This document shows positions 33,648-45,774 of a stretch of DNA of 64,000 bases, in pieces (positions within the stretch are counted from its first letter, which is position 1; the number at the start of each line of letters is the position of its first letter). Source of the DNA: Paulinella micropora (taxonomy: Eukaryota > Cercozoa > Imbricatea > Euglyphida > Paulinellidae); the NCBI GenBank assembly GCA_019918135.1, contig WBZZ01004647.1, forward strand, positions 1-64,000, read 5' to 3'. Position numbers and translations under genes: made by a program. The notes under the pieces are model-generated. The model saw only the letters and a list, made by a program, of their open reading frames with translations. It was not told the DNA's origin and did no database searches.

Positions 33648-33960
33648 TTCATAATAGTATCTAGTCATACCGGCCCACTCCAAGGACAATTACCTATTTT
33701 ACCTATATCCCTCTAAGTGTAACGGTGAATTCAAGCTTTGGCGGTCTCGGTTGGGGCACTTAGCGACGTGTCAGAAATTATTATTCAAATATCTCAGTAA
33801 AAGTAAAGTTCCGAACCCTCTCGTCCATTGGGTTATGGGCCTTGGCAGCGCTTGAACTCTGGCACTGCAAGCAAAGAAAGAGGAGACCATCGCCGACCGG
33901 GAGGCGACTGTCGACAAGGGGTTGGTGTCATTGCTGACTTGACACATTAAAAGGGAAGCT
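33648..33960 (+). repeat. Left direct repeat (LTR-like) of the gag-only element
   Basis: Starts ATTCATAATAG and ends AAAAGGGAAGCT. Matches 36618-36930 with few differences. Confidence 0.8.
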
Positions 33961-34298
33961 TTGGCAACCCTCTAGTTTCGCAACGCATCATTCGATAACT
34001 GCCACCGTTTAGTTAGGTGAGTCACCGGCGTCGGGGGCATAGAGGCAAGCACATCAGGCTACTCAACTGGCCTGCAACTGGACAAACTTTGAAAGGACAA
34101 GACAGTAAGTCCTAATAATGAGTTATAGTACGCTGAAAGGCACAGACAAAAACATAGGCAGCATGACTGCAAAAGGATAATATGACGGGAGAACCCCGTT
34201 TAAAGCATTTCAACGAGAGACGGTTTTGGCCCTAGTGGCAAAAGGACTCAAGGGGGCACTAAAGACCCCTCAAGAACACATTAAGTTAGTTCAGTAAT

Positions 34299-36398
34299 GT
34301 GAGTGCGTTGCACAGCAAAGGAAAGAAAGTCCCCAACTACATGTGGAGGTGGGGAGAGAGAGCAGGAAAGCAATCAGCAAGAGAGAGAGTAAAGATAGGG
34401 TTGAGAGAGGAGGTCGAGGAAGCTGAGTTAGACTCAGAGTCAGGGTCAGACAAGGAAAACCTTACCTCTTATTTTACTGAGACAGAAAGGCAGCCTACGT
34501 TAGGGGGAGATAGTGGTAAGAGTGAGAAAAGGGAGAAGAGAGGGTGGAGGAGAGGGGGAGAGTGAGTAGTCAGCTTTCACCTACTTATTCCACACCAACA
34601 ACGAACAATCAAGACGAAGAGCAAGGAGCAAGTAGAGGAAAAAGAGAAGGTAGATAGAATGATAGTAGCATATGAGGAGAGTTTGGAGCATGAGATGAAA
34701 AGACAGAGAGAGGAAGCTTTTTCGTTTGTGTTTGATAAGCTAGCAGGTATGGTGAGAGACACCTCACCAGACTTTGGTCAGAACTTGCATACTGTGTGGG
34801 CAAGACTAACCAAAAGGTTTGGTAAGGTGAGTGAGGAAGATGTGCAAGATAAAATAAATGCGATGAATGCATGGACATTTGATGAGGGGTGTGATTATGC
34901 TCCGCAGTTTGATGCGTTTGTTGCGTTAGATGAAGAGCTAAAGGCAGTAGGCCATAAAACACCCCACAGAACAATGGAAACAATAATCATTAATGCCTTG
35001 CAAAACCCTGAGTATGCATCAGAGGGGTTGAGAAAGGATTGAGGAGGATGGATGAGCACGCTGAAGATGAATAAGAAGCAGCATGCATGGTCTTTTGAGG
35101 AATGGTGGGAGGAGTTGGAAGAAAGAGCATTGGAGATAGATAGGAACAAAGAGAGAGAGAACAAGATATCGATGAAGAAAGAAAAAGCACACGCAGGGAA
35201 AGATGCAAACAAAAGAGAGGAAGGGCAGAGAGGTGTGTGTTTTGGGTTTCAAAGAGAGTGGATGCAAGTGGGGGGATGAGTGTCGTTTTGCTCATACAGA
35301 GGGGGCAGTCACTATGCGTAGTGTGCCTGGGGTGTGCTACATGTTTGAACAGTCAGGCAGCTGTGAAAGATCTAACTATAGGTTTAAACACACCACCATC
35401 AATAAGAAAGGGGGAGCGAAAGGAACAGGAACGAGAAAGAAGACGTGGAAGAAAGGAGAGAAATGTTTCAACTGTAACACGGAGGGGCATGTGTTCTCCG
35501 CATGTGAGAAGGAGTGCAGGATGTGTGGGGGTGAGCATAGACTGCATGAATGTGAAGAGATGAAGAAGGCCAGAGAAGAGCCAGGTGAGAAGGAAGAACC
35601 GAGAGAGAAGGAAAAGAGAGCAAAAAGGAAACATGGAAAGTTTGGTAGGGGGAGTAAGTCAGACACATCTGACACAGATAGGGGGAGTGAGTCAGATACA
35701 GATGAGGAAGGTGAGAAGGTGAAAGCATTGAAAAGGATGACGAGATTTTTGACAGGGCGAGACAGAGCAGGCATGGTAAAGGAGAAGGCCCACATGAGCA
35801 AAGTGATGGTAGTACAACAGAGAGTAATCTATCGTCTATGTGAGGGGCGAGTGTAAGGTGAGCAGCAATGTTTTGTGTGCACTGATGACATGGAGAGTGA
35901 GAATGTGTTGCTGCGAGAGGCAGCTTATGGACTGTTGAGAGGGCGATTTTGCGGGCTGCATGCAGATCAGGAAAGAGAGAGAGAGAGAAGGAAGCCTCAG
36001 GGATGGTGGAGCAAAACATAATTAGCCCGCCTGAGCCGTTAGTTGAGAAGACGAAGAGCGCAAAGCGCAGAAATAAGAAGAAGAAAGGAAAGGTAGTGAC
36101 GAAGAAGGTGGGCCCAGTAGAAGGGCCAAGGCATGTTATACCGTCCAGGAAACCCGTAGGTTTGGACGACAACGACCAACGCAACCCCTGGGGGGCGGAC
36201 AGCGACATCGACAGCGACAGCAATTCAAGCTCGGGCTCGGAGCGAAGATCGGTGGGGCACGCGACGCACATGTGGTTCTACGACCCGGGTGGCGGGCTCA
36301 AGCGGCGGCAAGTGTGTGCTACGGAGAACCAGGGAGTTAAGAGCTTCAAGGAAGCAAGGGAGCGGGGGAGTGCGCGGTGGGCGGCGCAACGACTGTGA
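34299..36398 (+). pseudogene. Gag with CCCH fingers and zinc knuckles
   Basis: A helical Gag-like part (DTSPDFGQNLHTVWARLTKR...DKINAMNAWTFDEGCDYAPQF) is followed by two CCCH-type fingers (GFKESGCKWGDECRFAH and CYMFEQSGSCERSNYRFKH, the second lacking the third Cys). Next come a CCHC knuckle (CFNCNTEGHVFSAC), a second knuckle-like CRMCGGEHRLHEC, and a long basic/acidic tail. CCCH fingers in a Gag are unusual and may bind RNA. About three breaks. Confidence 0.6.
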
Positions 36399-36617
36399 CT
36401 TTGTACGGCAGCCTCCGCATCAGAAGTTAAGTTTGGTGCGCGGACGGTGACACAAACGGTTAGTTTTATAGAGTTGAAGTTAGTATTGAGTTGGTGCATA
36501 TAGTTGTTAGTACGGCTCCAGTTAATTTCTATATAGGCACGGTACCATATATGCGAGGTTGGTAGCATAAGGTAGGTGGGGCCGTTATTCCTAAATAGGG
36601 GGAGCAATGGATAATTT

Positions 36618-36930
36618 ATTCATAATAGTATTTAGTCATACCGGCCCACTCCAAGGACAATATTACCTATTTTACCTATATCACTCTAAGTGTAACGGTG
36701 AATTCAAGCTTTGGCGGTCTGGGGTTGGGGCACTTAGTGACGTGTCAGAAATCATTCAAATATCTCAGTAAAAGTAAAGTTCCGAACCCTCTCGTCCATT
36801 GTGTTATGGGCCTTGGCAGCGCTTGAACTCTGGCACTGCAAGCAAAGAAAGAGGAGACCATCGCCGACCGGGAGGCGACTGTCGTCAAGGGGTTGGTGTC
36901 ATTCCTGACTTGACACATTAAAAGGGAAGC
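36618..36930 (+). repeat. Right direct repeat (LTR-like) of the gag-only element
   Basis: Counterpart of 33648-33960, ending exactly where the Ty3/gypsy LTR begins. Confidence 0.8.
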
Positions 36931-37177
36931 TGTTACAATCCCCGAAGATGGCTCAATAAAAACTCGGTAATGCAACCAGACACAAATCCCCAAAAGAAAA
37001 TGATGTCTCGTTATATTAGCTCAGTGAAGCCGAAAAGAAAACGGCAACAGACCAAGGTTAAAATGGCATTAGGTCAAATCCTGCCAAACGATATTGAAAA
37101 TAATGGGAAAAAACTAGGTGCACCTGACACCAGAAAAGTGTAACTTTTTACCGGCTATCCGGGGGGTGATGCCTACA
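36931..37177 (-). repeat. 3' LTR of the Ty3/gypsy element
   Basis: Reading the minus strand it starts TGTAGGCATC and ends ATTGTAACA. Immediately upstream (37178-37195 on the plus strand) is a polypurine tract, AACGGGAAGGGG. The same LTR family occurs at 1487-1724. Confidence 0.75.
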
Positions 37178-37968
37178 GTACCCCTTCCCGTTTTTATGAC
37201 GGAAATATGCAATATTTTTGTCATATAATTGCTGATTTCTTTTCTGCACAAACGCTACGGGGTGTCGTAACTAAGTGCATTAACCCACGGATAGACGGTG
37301 CAGTGGATATATAAAACGCATACGCCAGACACGAGTCAACTATAAATCTCCAGCCTCGTTTTTGTAAATAAAAACTCCTCCTTCCACACTTGTTGTCCCC
37401 CCCGTAACTTAATTCTGAGGCAGTATGTCAAGAACAAATAGTATTACTATTGCAATAAAAGCAGCGTTATAATTTTTCTCCTTCTCCAAAAACACTTCCG
37501 ATCAGTAAATACATTGTCTTTTAATAACATACCCTTGTATTCAATCGGTTACCTTAATATAGTACTAGGGTGCCAGACCTAATAACTATATCCAAAGCCG
37601 GGGTGAGTGAGCCCGACCATGCGATATGCATACACAAGTAGAGACGGACCGTGCTGGTATGACGATATTAAGTATATCCAAAGAAAAAAATTTAATATGT
37701 CTACTGAACATTTTTTGAGAACATCACCCTGGATACTTGAAGCAGGGTCGTACCAGGAACACCATCGCTAAACTCACAAGCGATCCCCTTATACGGTGTC
37801 GTATCCATTTGCCCATTGACCCTCGCACTCATATGTTGCGATAAAAATGCCAAGTAACAACAATGGTATAAAAACATTTTAATAAAACATGATCTGACAT
37901 GGGCACTATGAGATTAATCCATATGCAGCTTTCAATGTCTGACGCGTGATAAAAGAAAAAAATATCAC
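37178..37968 (-). other. 3' untranslated part of the Ty3/gypsy element
   Basis: No ORF. It lies between the end of pol and the 3' LTR, with the polypurine tract at its LTR end. Confidence 0.55.
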
Positions 37969-40417
37969 TTACTGCCTTCGTCGCCTTGCGCGAATCCCTT
38001 TGCCAGGTGGCGGGCCGCCAACAAAAGTCAAGTCAAACTTCGACTCCTCCAGAATGTCCCATATTTTGTTAGGGATGGCGCCCAAAGATAAGTCAAAAGG
38101 AATGTCAAGCACTCCTCTAGGCAGTGACTGAATAGTCCACGCAGTGTGGTCTTTGTCTCGAAGGGTAATAGTATCATCCCATGTCTCGAGATTTTTCTCG
38201 TCTTTGTACACCGGTAAATATTGTCTAGCTTTTGGATCCTCAACAGGGTCCATGCTTCTCGAAAAATGGAGTACAGGTTGTATCGTTTTTGCTGCTAAGG
38301 ATCTCTTCGATGTCCGTGCTGCCCGTGTAGTCTGCGGGACCGCCACAGCTCGCATGAGATAAAGATCTGAGAGAGTGTCATCGGCAACATGAGATTCTGC
38401 CGGTCTCAACAGATAAAAAGCGTCTCGGACCCACTTGATGGCCGCAATCGCCTCTCCTTCCTTCCATCGCATATGTCGAATGTCCATATTACCCGCGTTC
38501 GGGTTAGTGTCCTTCTCCCCTCCTCCTCCATGGACATCCGTCGCTCGCGTCGACCTTGCCACCTTCCTCGGTTGGTCGAAGATGAGATCGTTTTGCGCTC
38601 TCTTCCTCTGCGCCTCCGTGAACTTCTCCTTCGTACCGCCGCGGACTATGGGGGCTTTAGACTGAGTCCCCGCCGCGCTTTTGCGGTTTGAGTCTTCCTT
38701 ACTCTCCTTCTCGGTCTCCTCCTTCTCCGTGACAGGTGCCCGATAGGCATTCTCCTCCTCTAAGGTATCCTCCTTCTGTATAGGCGGTACCTCTTTGAAG
38801 TCCTCCTTCATCCGTTTCAACGCCTCCTCAACGGATTCATCCTCAAGTAAGAAGGGGTCATATTTGATCAGCCTTCGAACATTCACAATCTGCACCTTCC
38901 CTCTACCCCTGATCTTATAATTCAGAGGTCCCATCTGTTCCATGATCTGGTATGGTCCTTTCCAGTGGGTAAACAGCTTAGAACTAACCCCTTTAGGGAC
39001 TTGAGGATGGTACAAGAGTACAATATCCCCAACCTGGAAACGGACTTGATCTAAGTGCGCTTGTCGCACTCCTTGTGCGTCAGTCTTTCTGCGCTCCGCC
39101 TCCCTGTGCGCCGCAACTATTTGTTCCGCCTCCATCTTCGCTCTTAGTCTCATCCCGAACAACTCATCCTCATCTGCCCAAGTGTCTTTTGGATGCAGAA
39201 GTGAGGTTGGGATATTAGGCTCTCGGCCGTAAACCAATTGATATGGCGAGACTGAGCTCCTGGCTCCTCCTAATGCCGATGAGGGTAGACAGTTCATTGC
39301 AAAGGCAAATGAAGGTGCTGCCTCCACCCAGGCTCTCTGATTCTCCTTCTTCATACAGTACATCTTAAGCGAGGCTTTGAGAGGTCTATGTACCCGCTCG
39401 ATCTTGCCATTCGCTCTCGGGTTATAGGCAGTAACATATTGCCCTTTCATCCCGTAGTACTTAGATAGTCTGTCGATGACTTCATTATTAAAGTCAGAAC
39501 CTCGATCAGAACATATCTTTCTAGGCACTCCGATCTGCGAGACGATCCTATCGATCAGAGCCTCCGCAGTTGTCTTGCCTGTAGCGTCCTTAACAGGAAC
39601 AACCCAGACATAATTGGTGGCTCGATCTATTGCGGTAAGAAGGTATTTGTACCTTCGGCCGATTCGGGGAAAGGTCCCATATGATCGATGTGTAAGAATT
39701 CAAACATCCCGGCGTGTAACGGGAATGTACCGATCAGGCCGAAATTCGCCTTCAACGGTGTCTTTGTGGTTTTGCATGGGATACATGCGTCTACTTCTCT
39801 GTCTATCTCCTTCATTCCTTTCCACCAAAATCGCCTCGCTATGAACCAATGAGTTCTTTGTCGACCCGGATGTGCCAGTAAGGGGCAGTTATGGGCTGCA
39901 ACATATATGAAGCGCCTCAACTTCTCTGGTACCCAGAGAGTCCATTTGTCAGGCTGTGATGCAAATTTGCCATGCTGGCCCTTGTACCACAATAGCCCAT
40001 CTCTCCACGCCATCTCCTTCATTTGATCTTTGATCTGCGGAGTCTTTTAAGCTCATTAGGGTTCTTGTATAACGTTATGAGCTCCTTGAACTCCGGATCC
40101 GTCGCCTGCTGCTGCCTCCATGCGGTAGGCGAGGCGATATGGATAGTACCGTCCTCCAACCTTACTCCTACCCTTTCCGGGTCTTCATCAAGCTCGCTTC
40201 GATTTTCCTGTGGAGGTTCAGTACAGACCTCAGTCGTCTCCTCCTCTTCTTTTATATTCGCCTTCGCGTTCTCGTATGCCTCATAAGACCACTCAGCGTC
40301 TTCGAGAACATGCGCCTCACAGCATATGCCATGCTCCGGGCCTTGAGGACTATATCGTAGACCCGTGCGGTCATAACGAACGCCTCTTGCCATCTGCATC
40401 GCCTCTATGTGGCTCAC
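37969..40417 (-). pseudogene. Ty3/gypsy integrase and C-terminal extension
   Basis: The HHCC region (HNCPLLAHPGRQRTHWFIAR...CIPCKTTK) precedes the catalytic core (EFLHIDHMGPFPES; SDRGSDFNNEVIDRLSKYYG; YNPRANGKIERVHRPLK). After the core and the GPYQIMEQMGPLNYKI segment, the frame continues about 250 residues with acidic and basic stretches to a GIRARRRRQ end, longer than usual for Ty3/gypsy. Broken. Confidence 0.8.
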
Positions 40418-41568
40418 CTCGTATACCTTATCGTGGACAGGTTCATCATCTCCACGGATGATACGAGAGCCGATACCTCCGACTGAAACTCTAGCCTGGA
40501 AAGGCTATCAGCGACTACGTTTCGCTTTCCCGGTAAGTAGACCATCGTGAAATTGAAACATGACAAGAAAGCTTGCCACCGCGCCAAACGGCCGGTTTGT
40601 TCATGATTCATCAACCAAAGAAGGTTGTGATGATCGGTCCTAACCGTGAATAGAGGTCCTCCCCACAAGTATTCTCTGAGCCTCTTGAGAGCCCATACTA
40701 CTGCCAACGCCTCCCTCTGTCGCGTGCAGTAATTTCGCTCCGCCGCACACAGCTTTCTACTAATAAACATGATGGGGCGCAACTTTTTCTCCTCATCTTC
40801 TTGTTGCAGCACCGCGCCAATCGCAAACTTAGATGCATCCGTGTCGACTACGAACGGTTTCGTAAAGTCGGGCATCATAAGTACTAATCCGCCGTCCTTG
40901 GGATCTTTATAAATGATATCTTTGAGCGTATTAAACGCCTGCAAAGCCTCCTCATCCCACTTCTCAAAGTCTCCAAAATCAATCATCTTCTCCAGCTTAG
41001 CCCGAGTTGCACCCCAATCGGGTATGAACTGGCTGTAGTACTGTGCCATCGCAAGAAAAGAGTGTAACTCCGTGCGATTCTTTGGCAACTGTCTACTCAT
41101 GATCTCCTCCCTCTTTTCGCGCGATATCGAGACCCTATTATGAGAAATCTCGTAACCCAAATACGTCACACATGTCCTGGCAAGCTGACATTTCTTTAGG
41201 TTGCATTTCAGGCCAAAAGCTCCGATGCGCCTGAAGACATCTGACAAGTGATCGATATGCTCTTCCATTGTGTTAGAGTATACGATGATGTCATCGATGT
41301 AACAAAATGCATATTCTCCCGCCTTCTGTCCTCTCCTTCTCATAAAACCATCCTCCGACTGGTCGTCATATTGACCGCTCAACATCTTCTGCATCGCCTT
41401 CTGAAAGAGCCCCGGGGCCTGTTTGAGTCCCATTGGAAGCACCTTCCACTGGTATATTTCCATACCCACAACGAATGCAGTCAGCCATCTGGATTTCTCG
41501 TCCAGTGGTATCTGCCAGAAGCCGTTCTTAAGGTCAATGACCGAATAGAATTTAGCATTCCGAAGCAC
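40414..41568 (-). pseudogene. Ty3/gypsy reverse transcriptase and RNase H
   Basis: RT motifs: YSVIDLKNGFWQIPLD, LPMGLKQAPGLFQKAM, CYIDDIIVYS (YIDD box), CNLKKCQ. The connection domain leads to RNase H: FVVDTDASKFAIGAVLQQED, AERNYCTRQREALAVVWALK, VRTDHHNLLWLMN and GKRNVVADSLSRL. Typical Ty3/gypsy. Confidence 0.9.
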
Positions 41569-42096
41569 CCTTCTGCCTTCTTATAAGGTCGGCAGAGGAT
41601 TTCTCTCTTCCTCTAGCACCTTATTCACACGGGCATAATTGATCGTCAAGCGCCATTCTCCTCCTGGCTTAGGGGGACGATTTTTGGTTGAGAGACAATT
41701 GGAGATGTAGATCTCTCAATAAAGTCCTCATCGAGCAACTGTCTCACATTCTCCTCCGCTATTTTTGCCTCATGTATGCTCAAATTTGCCCTCCGCGGTG
41801 CCGGAGATGGCTCCGCACCCGGTATCTTGTGAATGACAGCAGTGAAGTCATCCGACTTTACACCACCTGCCCGAGGAGGGTCGAAAATTTCTCTGTACGC
41901 CTCCATCTTAGCTTTGAGAAACGCCTTCTCTCTCTCCGAACCCACTCCTTCTTCTAAAATTTTCCGCGCCGCCGCTTGGAAATCTTCCTCCGACATCTTT
42001 TTATGCTCCTTGAGGGGCGCTAAGTCCTCCTCCAAACTCAAATCTTCCTCTGACAAATCGTCTAGTCCCGTTCTTTCATACGTGACTGTGTCCGGC
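41569..42096 (-). pseudogene. Ty3/gypsy region upstream of RT, up to the Polinton junction
   Basis: Acidic segment (DLSEEDLSLEEDLAPLKEHKK) followed by VIHKIPGAEPSPAPRRANLSIHEAKIAEENVRQLLDEDFIERS, the usual lead-in to gypsy RT. It stops at the 6-bp target duplication of the Polinton. Confidence 0.7.
42091..42096. repeat. Target-site duplication TCCGGC, left copy
   Basis: TCCGGC abuts the AGAAGAT terminus at 42097. The identical hexamer at 63256-63261 abuts the other terminus. Six-base duplications are the Polinton norm. Confidence 0.9.
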
Positions 42097-42247
42097 AGAA
42101 GATGATTACCCTTTTCGCGCAGGTATTTTTCAAGCAAAATACCAGCCCGAAAAGGGTCTTTCAGACCAAAAATCACCATCATAAGAAATTAAAGAGAAAT
42201 CCTATTGACGAAGGAAATAAATAAAGTAGAAATCAAAAAGGAAGCGA
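42097..42247 (+). repeat. Left terminal inverted repeat of Polinton copy 1
   Basis: Matches the reverse complement of about 63105-63255. It is closely matched over the outer ~100 bp, then looser (GACGAAGGA..AAATCAAAAAGGAAGC still shared) with small indels. Confidence 0.9.
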
Positions 42248-42317
42248 AAAATTAATAATTTAATTAATTATTTTACATTTATAAAAATATATAAACTATA
42301 ATATACAACGAAGGAGG

Positions 42318-42524
42318 ATGCCAAGACCAAAACTATACGAAGGAGAAGCAAGACGAAAGAGAAATAACGAGAAAGCTCTTGCATACTACTACCGCCACCA
42401 AGAAAGGTTGAAGGAGGAAAGAAAAGAAAAAGCATTAAAGCAAAAGCAAGAACTCAAAAGCATAGAGGAATACAAAAAGAAGATACAAGAGCTGGAAGAT
42501 AAATTGAGTAAAGTAGCGGTTTAA
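42318..42524 (+). CDS. Small basic coiled-coil protein (68 aa)
   Basis: MPRPKLYEGEARRKRNNEKA head and a heptad-like KKKIQELEDKLSKV tail. The R/K-rich YYYRHQERLKEERKEK middle recalls small basic-helix proteins in viral elements. First gene after the left terminal repeat, with the element's promoter motif upstream. Function unknown; DNA binding is plausible. Confidence 0.55.
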   Translation: MPRPKLYEGEARRKRNNEKALAYYYRHQERLKEERKEKALKQKQELKSIEEYKKKIQELEDKLSKVAV

Positions 42525-42582
42525 GTTCTAATAATTTTTTTTGATCTGGTAAAAATATTTTTCATCTAAACAAATAGCTCCT

Positions 42583-42658
42583 ATATAATAACGGTAAAAA
42601 CATTAATTAATTATTTTCAGAAAAAGTATCTTACCTAATATATACATAACGGTAAAAT
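42583..42658 (+). promoter_or_regulatory. Promoter-like block of the polymerase gene with repeated ATAACGGTAAAA
   Basis: ATAACGGTAAAA occurs just after 42583 and again right at the polymerase ATG, separated by ATTAATTAATTATTTT and TAATATATAC. Confidence 0.4.
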
Positions 42659-45600
42659 GTCAAAACCACCACTACCACCAAGACCAAACAAGCAATATGT
42701 TCAACTTCTTCAAGCTAAGGCTAAGCTTAGAAAGGTTGAAACGAAAGATAAAAGAAACCGCCAGGACCTTTTATCTAACATCCGTAGTAATACGAGGGCA
42801 AATCTCCGCGAGGCTAAGACTAGGGAAGCGAAGAGGCGAGAGTTTAGAGCAAACGATTATGAAGTTAGGAGGGATAATCGGCTGAACTCTCTCACATTCA
42901 AATTTAGGGAGCTAGACATAAGCTTCTATGATACAGACACCTTGGAAGAGAAGGTATTGATACCCGCTATAAGATATGCCAGAAGGGAAGGTATGACCAA
43001 CGATGCGGATGTCAATATATCTATAACATACTCCACCGCTCCTGCTAATGAACGATACGACCACTATTTAAAAAAGAAAAGTTTTAATTCATTTCAACTC
43101 CGCCAATACGATACTGTATTTATTGATGCTCTGAACGAGTTCAACATAAACAACATTGAAGCGAGCGAGAATGGATATGAAAGAAACATAAGATATGTGG
43201 AAATAACCATAGTTCAAGAAAACGGCGGAGGGTGCTATGAAGGAGTGAGAGATAAAAGAACTAAGGTTGAAGAAGGAGTAAGAATATCTCCACCAAGCAA
43301 AAACAACAACTGCTTATTCTTCTTGTGTAAGGATATTCTAAATATTCATCCGATGAACAAGAACCGCTGTAATATCGTCCGAGCTGAATTCAACCTTCCA
43401 CCAAACTCGCCAATACCATTTTCAATAGCGGTTGAAATATTGAAAAAATATGTTAAGGAAGGGAAAACTTATGAAATAACTGACCATATTATGAAGCAGA
43501 CATATAGCACAAACGAAGAAGGGCAAGAACCCGACAAACTAATCTTTTTGGAGAATAACCACTATTACGGATTAGTTAAGCAGTTTAAGAAGAGATGCGA
43601 GGACTGTCTGCGACCATATTTGAACAAACATAAATGTAATCTCAACAGGAAAAAATTTGCGGACATTATGTTGAAGAAGAATGGTAAAAGACACTTAATA
43701 ACTAAGTTCCGCACGGAAGAAAAAATAAATAACGACCAAATTCTACATTACGATTTGGAAACATTTAGAAATACAAAAATCGCTGGCGGCTACGATATCC
43801 ACGACTGCTACATAGTCGGATATACTCAGGGGTCTGAGGGTTTCAAATACATAGCTGGTAAAGATTGTATCAGTCAATTCGTAGACCTACTAATTAAACG
43901 AGGCGAGAAGGCAAAAGCAGGATGGGTGCCGAAGGACAAAAGAGGTAAACCGCCAGTTCTATATGTTAATGGTTTCAACGGAGCAAACTTTGACCACTAC
44001 TTCATACACCAAGAATTAATCAGAAGGGGTATTAAGATTAAGTCTTCAAAAATCAATAACGGCTCTATTATCTGCTTAGAGTTTGAAAATGTTAAGATGT
44101 GGGATATGTGTAAGCATACACAAGGAAGTCTTAAAGCAAATCTTGAAAGTATGGGGTGTGAAATCCTCAAAGGCGACTTTGACCACAACCGTGCCAAAAT
44201 GTGGGAGGATATGGACGACAAGACGAGGCAGGACTGTCTGGCTTATCTTAAAAACGATGTTATGGGTTTAAAGGAATTATACGATAAGTTAAACACAACG
44301 ATATTTTCAACTCATAAGGTCAATTTAACTTCATACATCTCAACTTCTAGTCTGGCTTTTAACATATGGAAAAAATATGTAGACGGTAAATACGAGGTGA
44401 GACTTCCAACTGTGGAGCAGGAAAGAGCATTTAGAAAAGCCATTATCGGCGGAAGGACTTACCCATCTAAGAGGCGGTTCATTTCAGCTCAGTATGAACG
44501 ATATTTGAAAAAAGAGATATCATTTGACGATATAATTGACTACCTCGTTGATGCGGATGTCGTTTCTTTGTATCCAACAGCGATGTTGTTAGCTTTTATG
44601 GTTGGCGACATACTGGAAACAATCGGACCATTTGACCCGCGAAACCTTCAAATCGGTATTTACAACCTTGACTATATTTCTCCAAAAAACATATTACATT
44701 CAAGGATTGGTCAGCGAGACAAAATGGGCTCCCTTAAATGGAGACTAGAAGATATGAAGGACCAATGGCTGACGAGTGTAGATATTGAGGATATGGTGGC
44801 CGAAGGATATGAAGTCCGCATTCATAAAGGATACTACACTGCCAAATTTGAATGTGTCTTCAAACAATACATAGACGATATGTTTAAGGCGAAGGAAAAT
44901 GCGGAGAAAGGTAGCCCGCAATATCTGCTCGCCAAATTGTTTATGAATAGTCTATACGGTAAGATGATACAGAGACCGATACCTTCAATAACAACATATA
45001 TAAACTAATGAAGATTACTGGAAATTCTGGAATAGCAATCAAATAACTGACATTGTCAAATTTACGGACCAACAAGGAAAAGATTTATGGCACATATCGG
45101 GCCTTCCCCGCAATCCAATCTTATTAGAAAGTAGCATAACCAAACCTTCACACTATGGGGCATTCATTCTAGCATATAGCCGTCGCATTATGTTCAACTA
45201 TATTAAGGAAGCAAACCCTAACAGAACCATTGAAGACGACTTTTACTACACCGACACAGACAGCTTACAAATCCACGCGAGATGTGCCAAGTATGTAAAG
45301 AATATGGGTAATAAGAAACTAGGTGGTATTGGAGACGATTTAGGCGATGGTTGTAAGATTATAAAAGGTGTGTGGATAGCCCCGAAACTATATATGTTAG
45401 AATTCACGACAAAGGATGCCTTTACGGAAGGAATGACCAAGAACGACTTAAAGCATATTTCAAAAGGGGTTAAAATAGTGTCTGAAAACGGAGTTAAAAG
45501 ATATTTCCATTTTAGGGGTAAAGGCTTAGATGCTAATCAGCTAAACTATGACACATTTGATAAGATGGACAAAGGCGGGTCAGTTGAAAATGTAAAGGAT

Positions 45601-45774
45601 TTCCAAATGAAAAAAATACACATTGATAGAAACAGCAAACAAGAACAAGTCCCACATTTTAGCATTCTACATATGACGAATGTTAAAAAACAAGTTAATG
45701 AGAATAAATGGGCGGGCCGTAAGTTCATTAACGATAATGACAGCATCCCACTCGGCTTCCACATTCGCGGTTGA
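42657..45774 (+). pseudogene. polB: DNA polymerase B, protein-primed type
   Basis: Replicative polymerase of the Polinton. Exonuclease motifs: HYDLETFRN (Exo I), NGFNGANFDHYF (Exo II), YLKNDVMGLKELYDKL (Exo III). Polymerase motifs: DADVVSLYPTAML (A), KLFMNSLYGKM (B), YYTDTDSL (C). N-terminal to these, about residues 210-310 contain NNNCLFFL and NNHYYGLV, which could be the Cys and His of an OTU-like fold, and a zinc-ribbon-like CEDCLRPYLNKHKC. The reading frame shows about one break; otherwise all catalytic motifs are present. It is transcribed away from the left terminus and its 3' end overlaps the convergent lipase ORF by about 108 bp. Confidence 0.9.

Larger units (their letters stand above)
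33648..36930 (+). mobile_element. Gag-only LTR-type retroelement (non-autonomous)
   Basis: Direct repeats of about 313 bp (33648-33960 and 36618-36930) flank a Gag-like coding region with CCCH and CCHC zinc fingers and no polymerase or integrase. The right repeat is cut by the Ty3/gypsy LTR that begins at 36931, so the true LTR ends are uncertain. The coding part is broken (about three breaks). The repeats are nearly identical by eye, so the insertion is moderately recent. Confidence 0.65.

Noticed and set aside
41646-42182. The minus-strand frame starting inside the left Polinton end as a separate gene
   Set aside because: Its first ~28 residues are translated terminal inverted repeat; the rest is Ty3/gypsy coding sequence beyond the target duplication.
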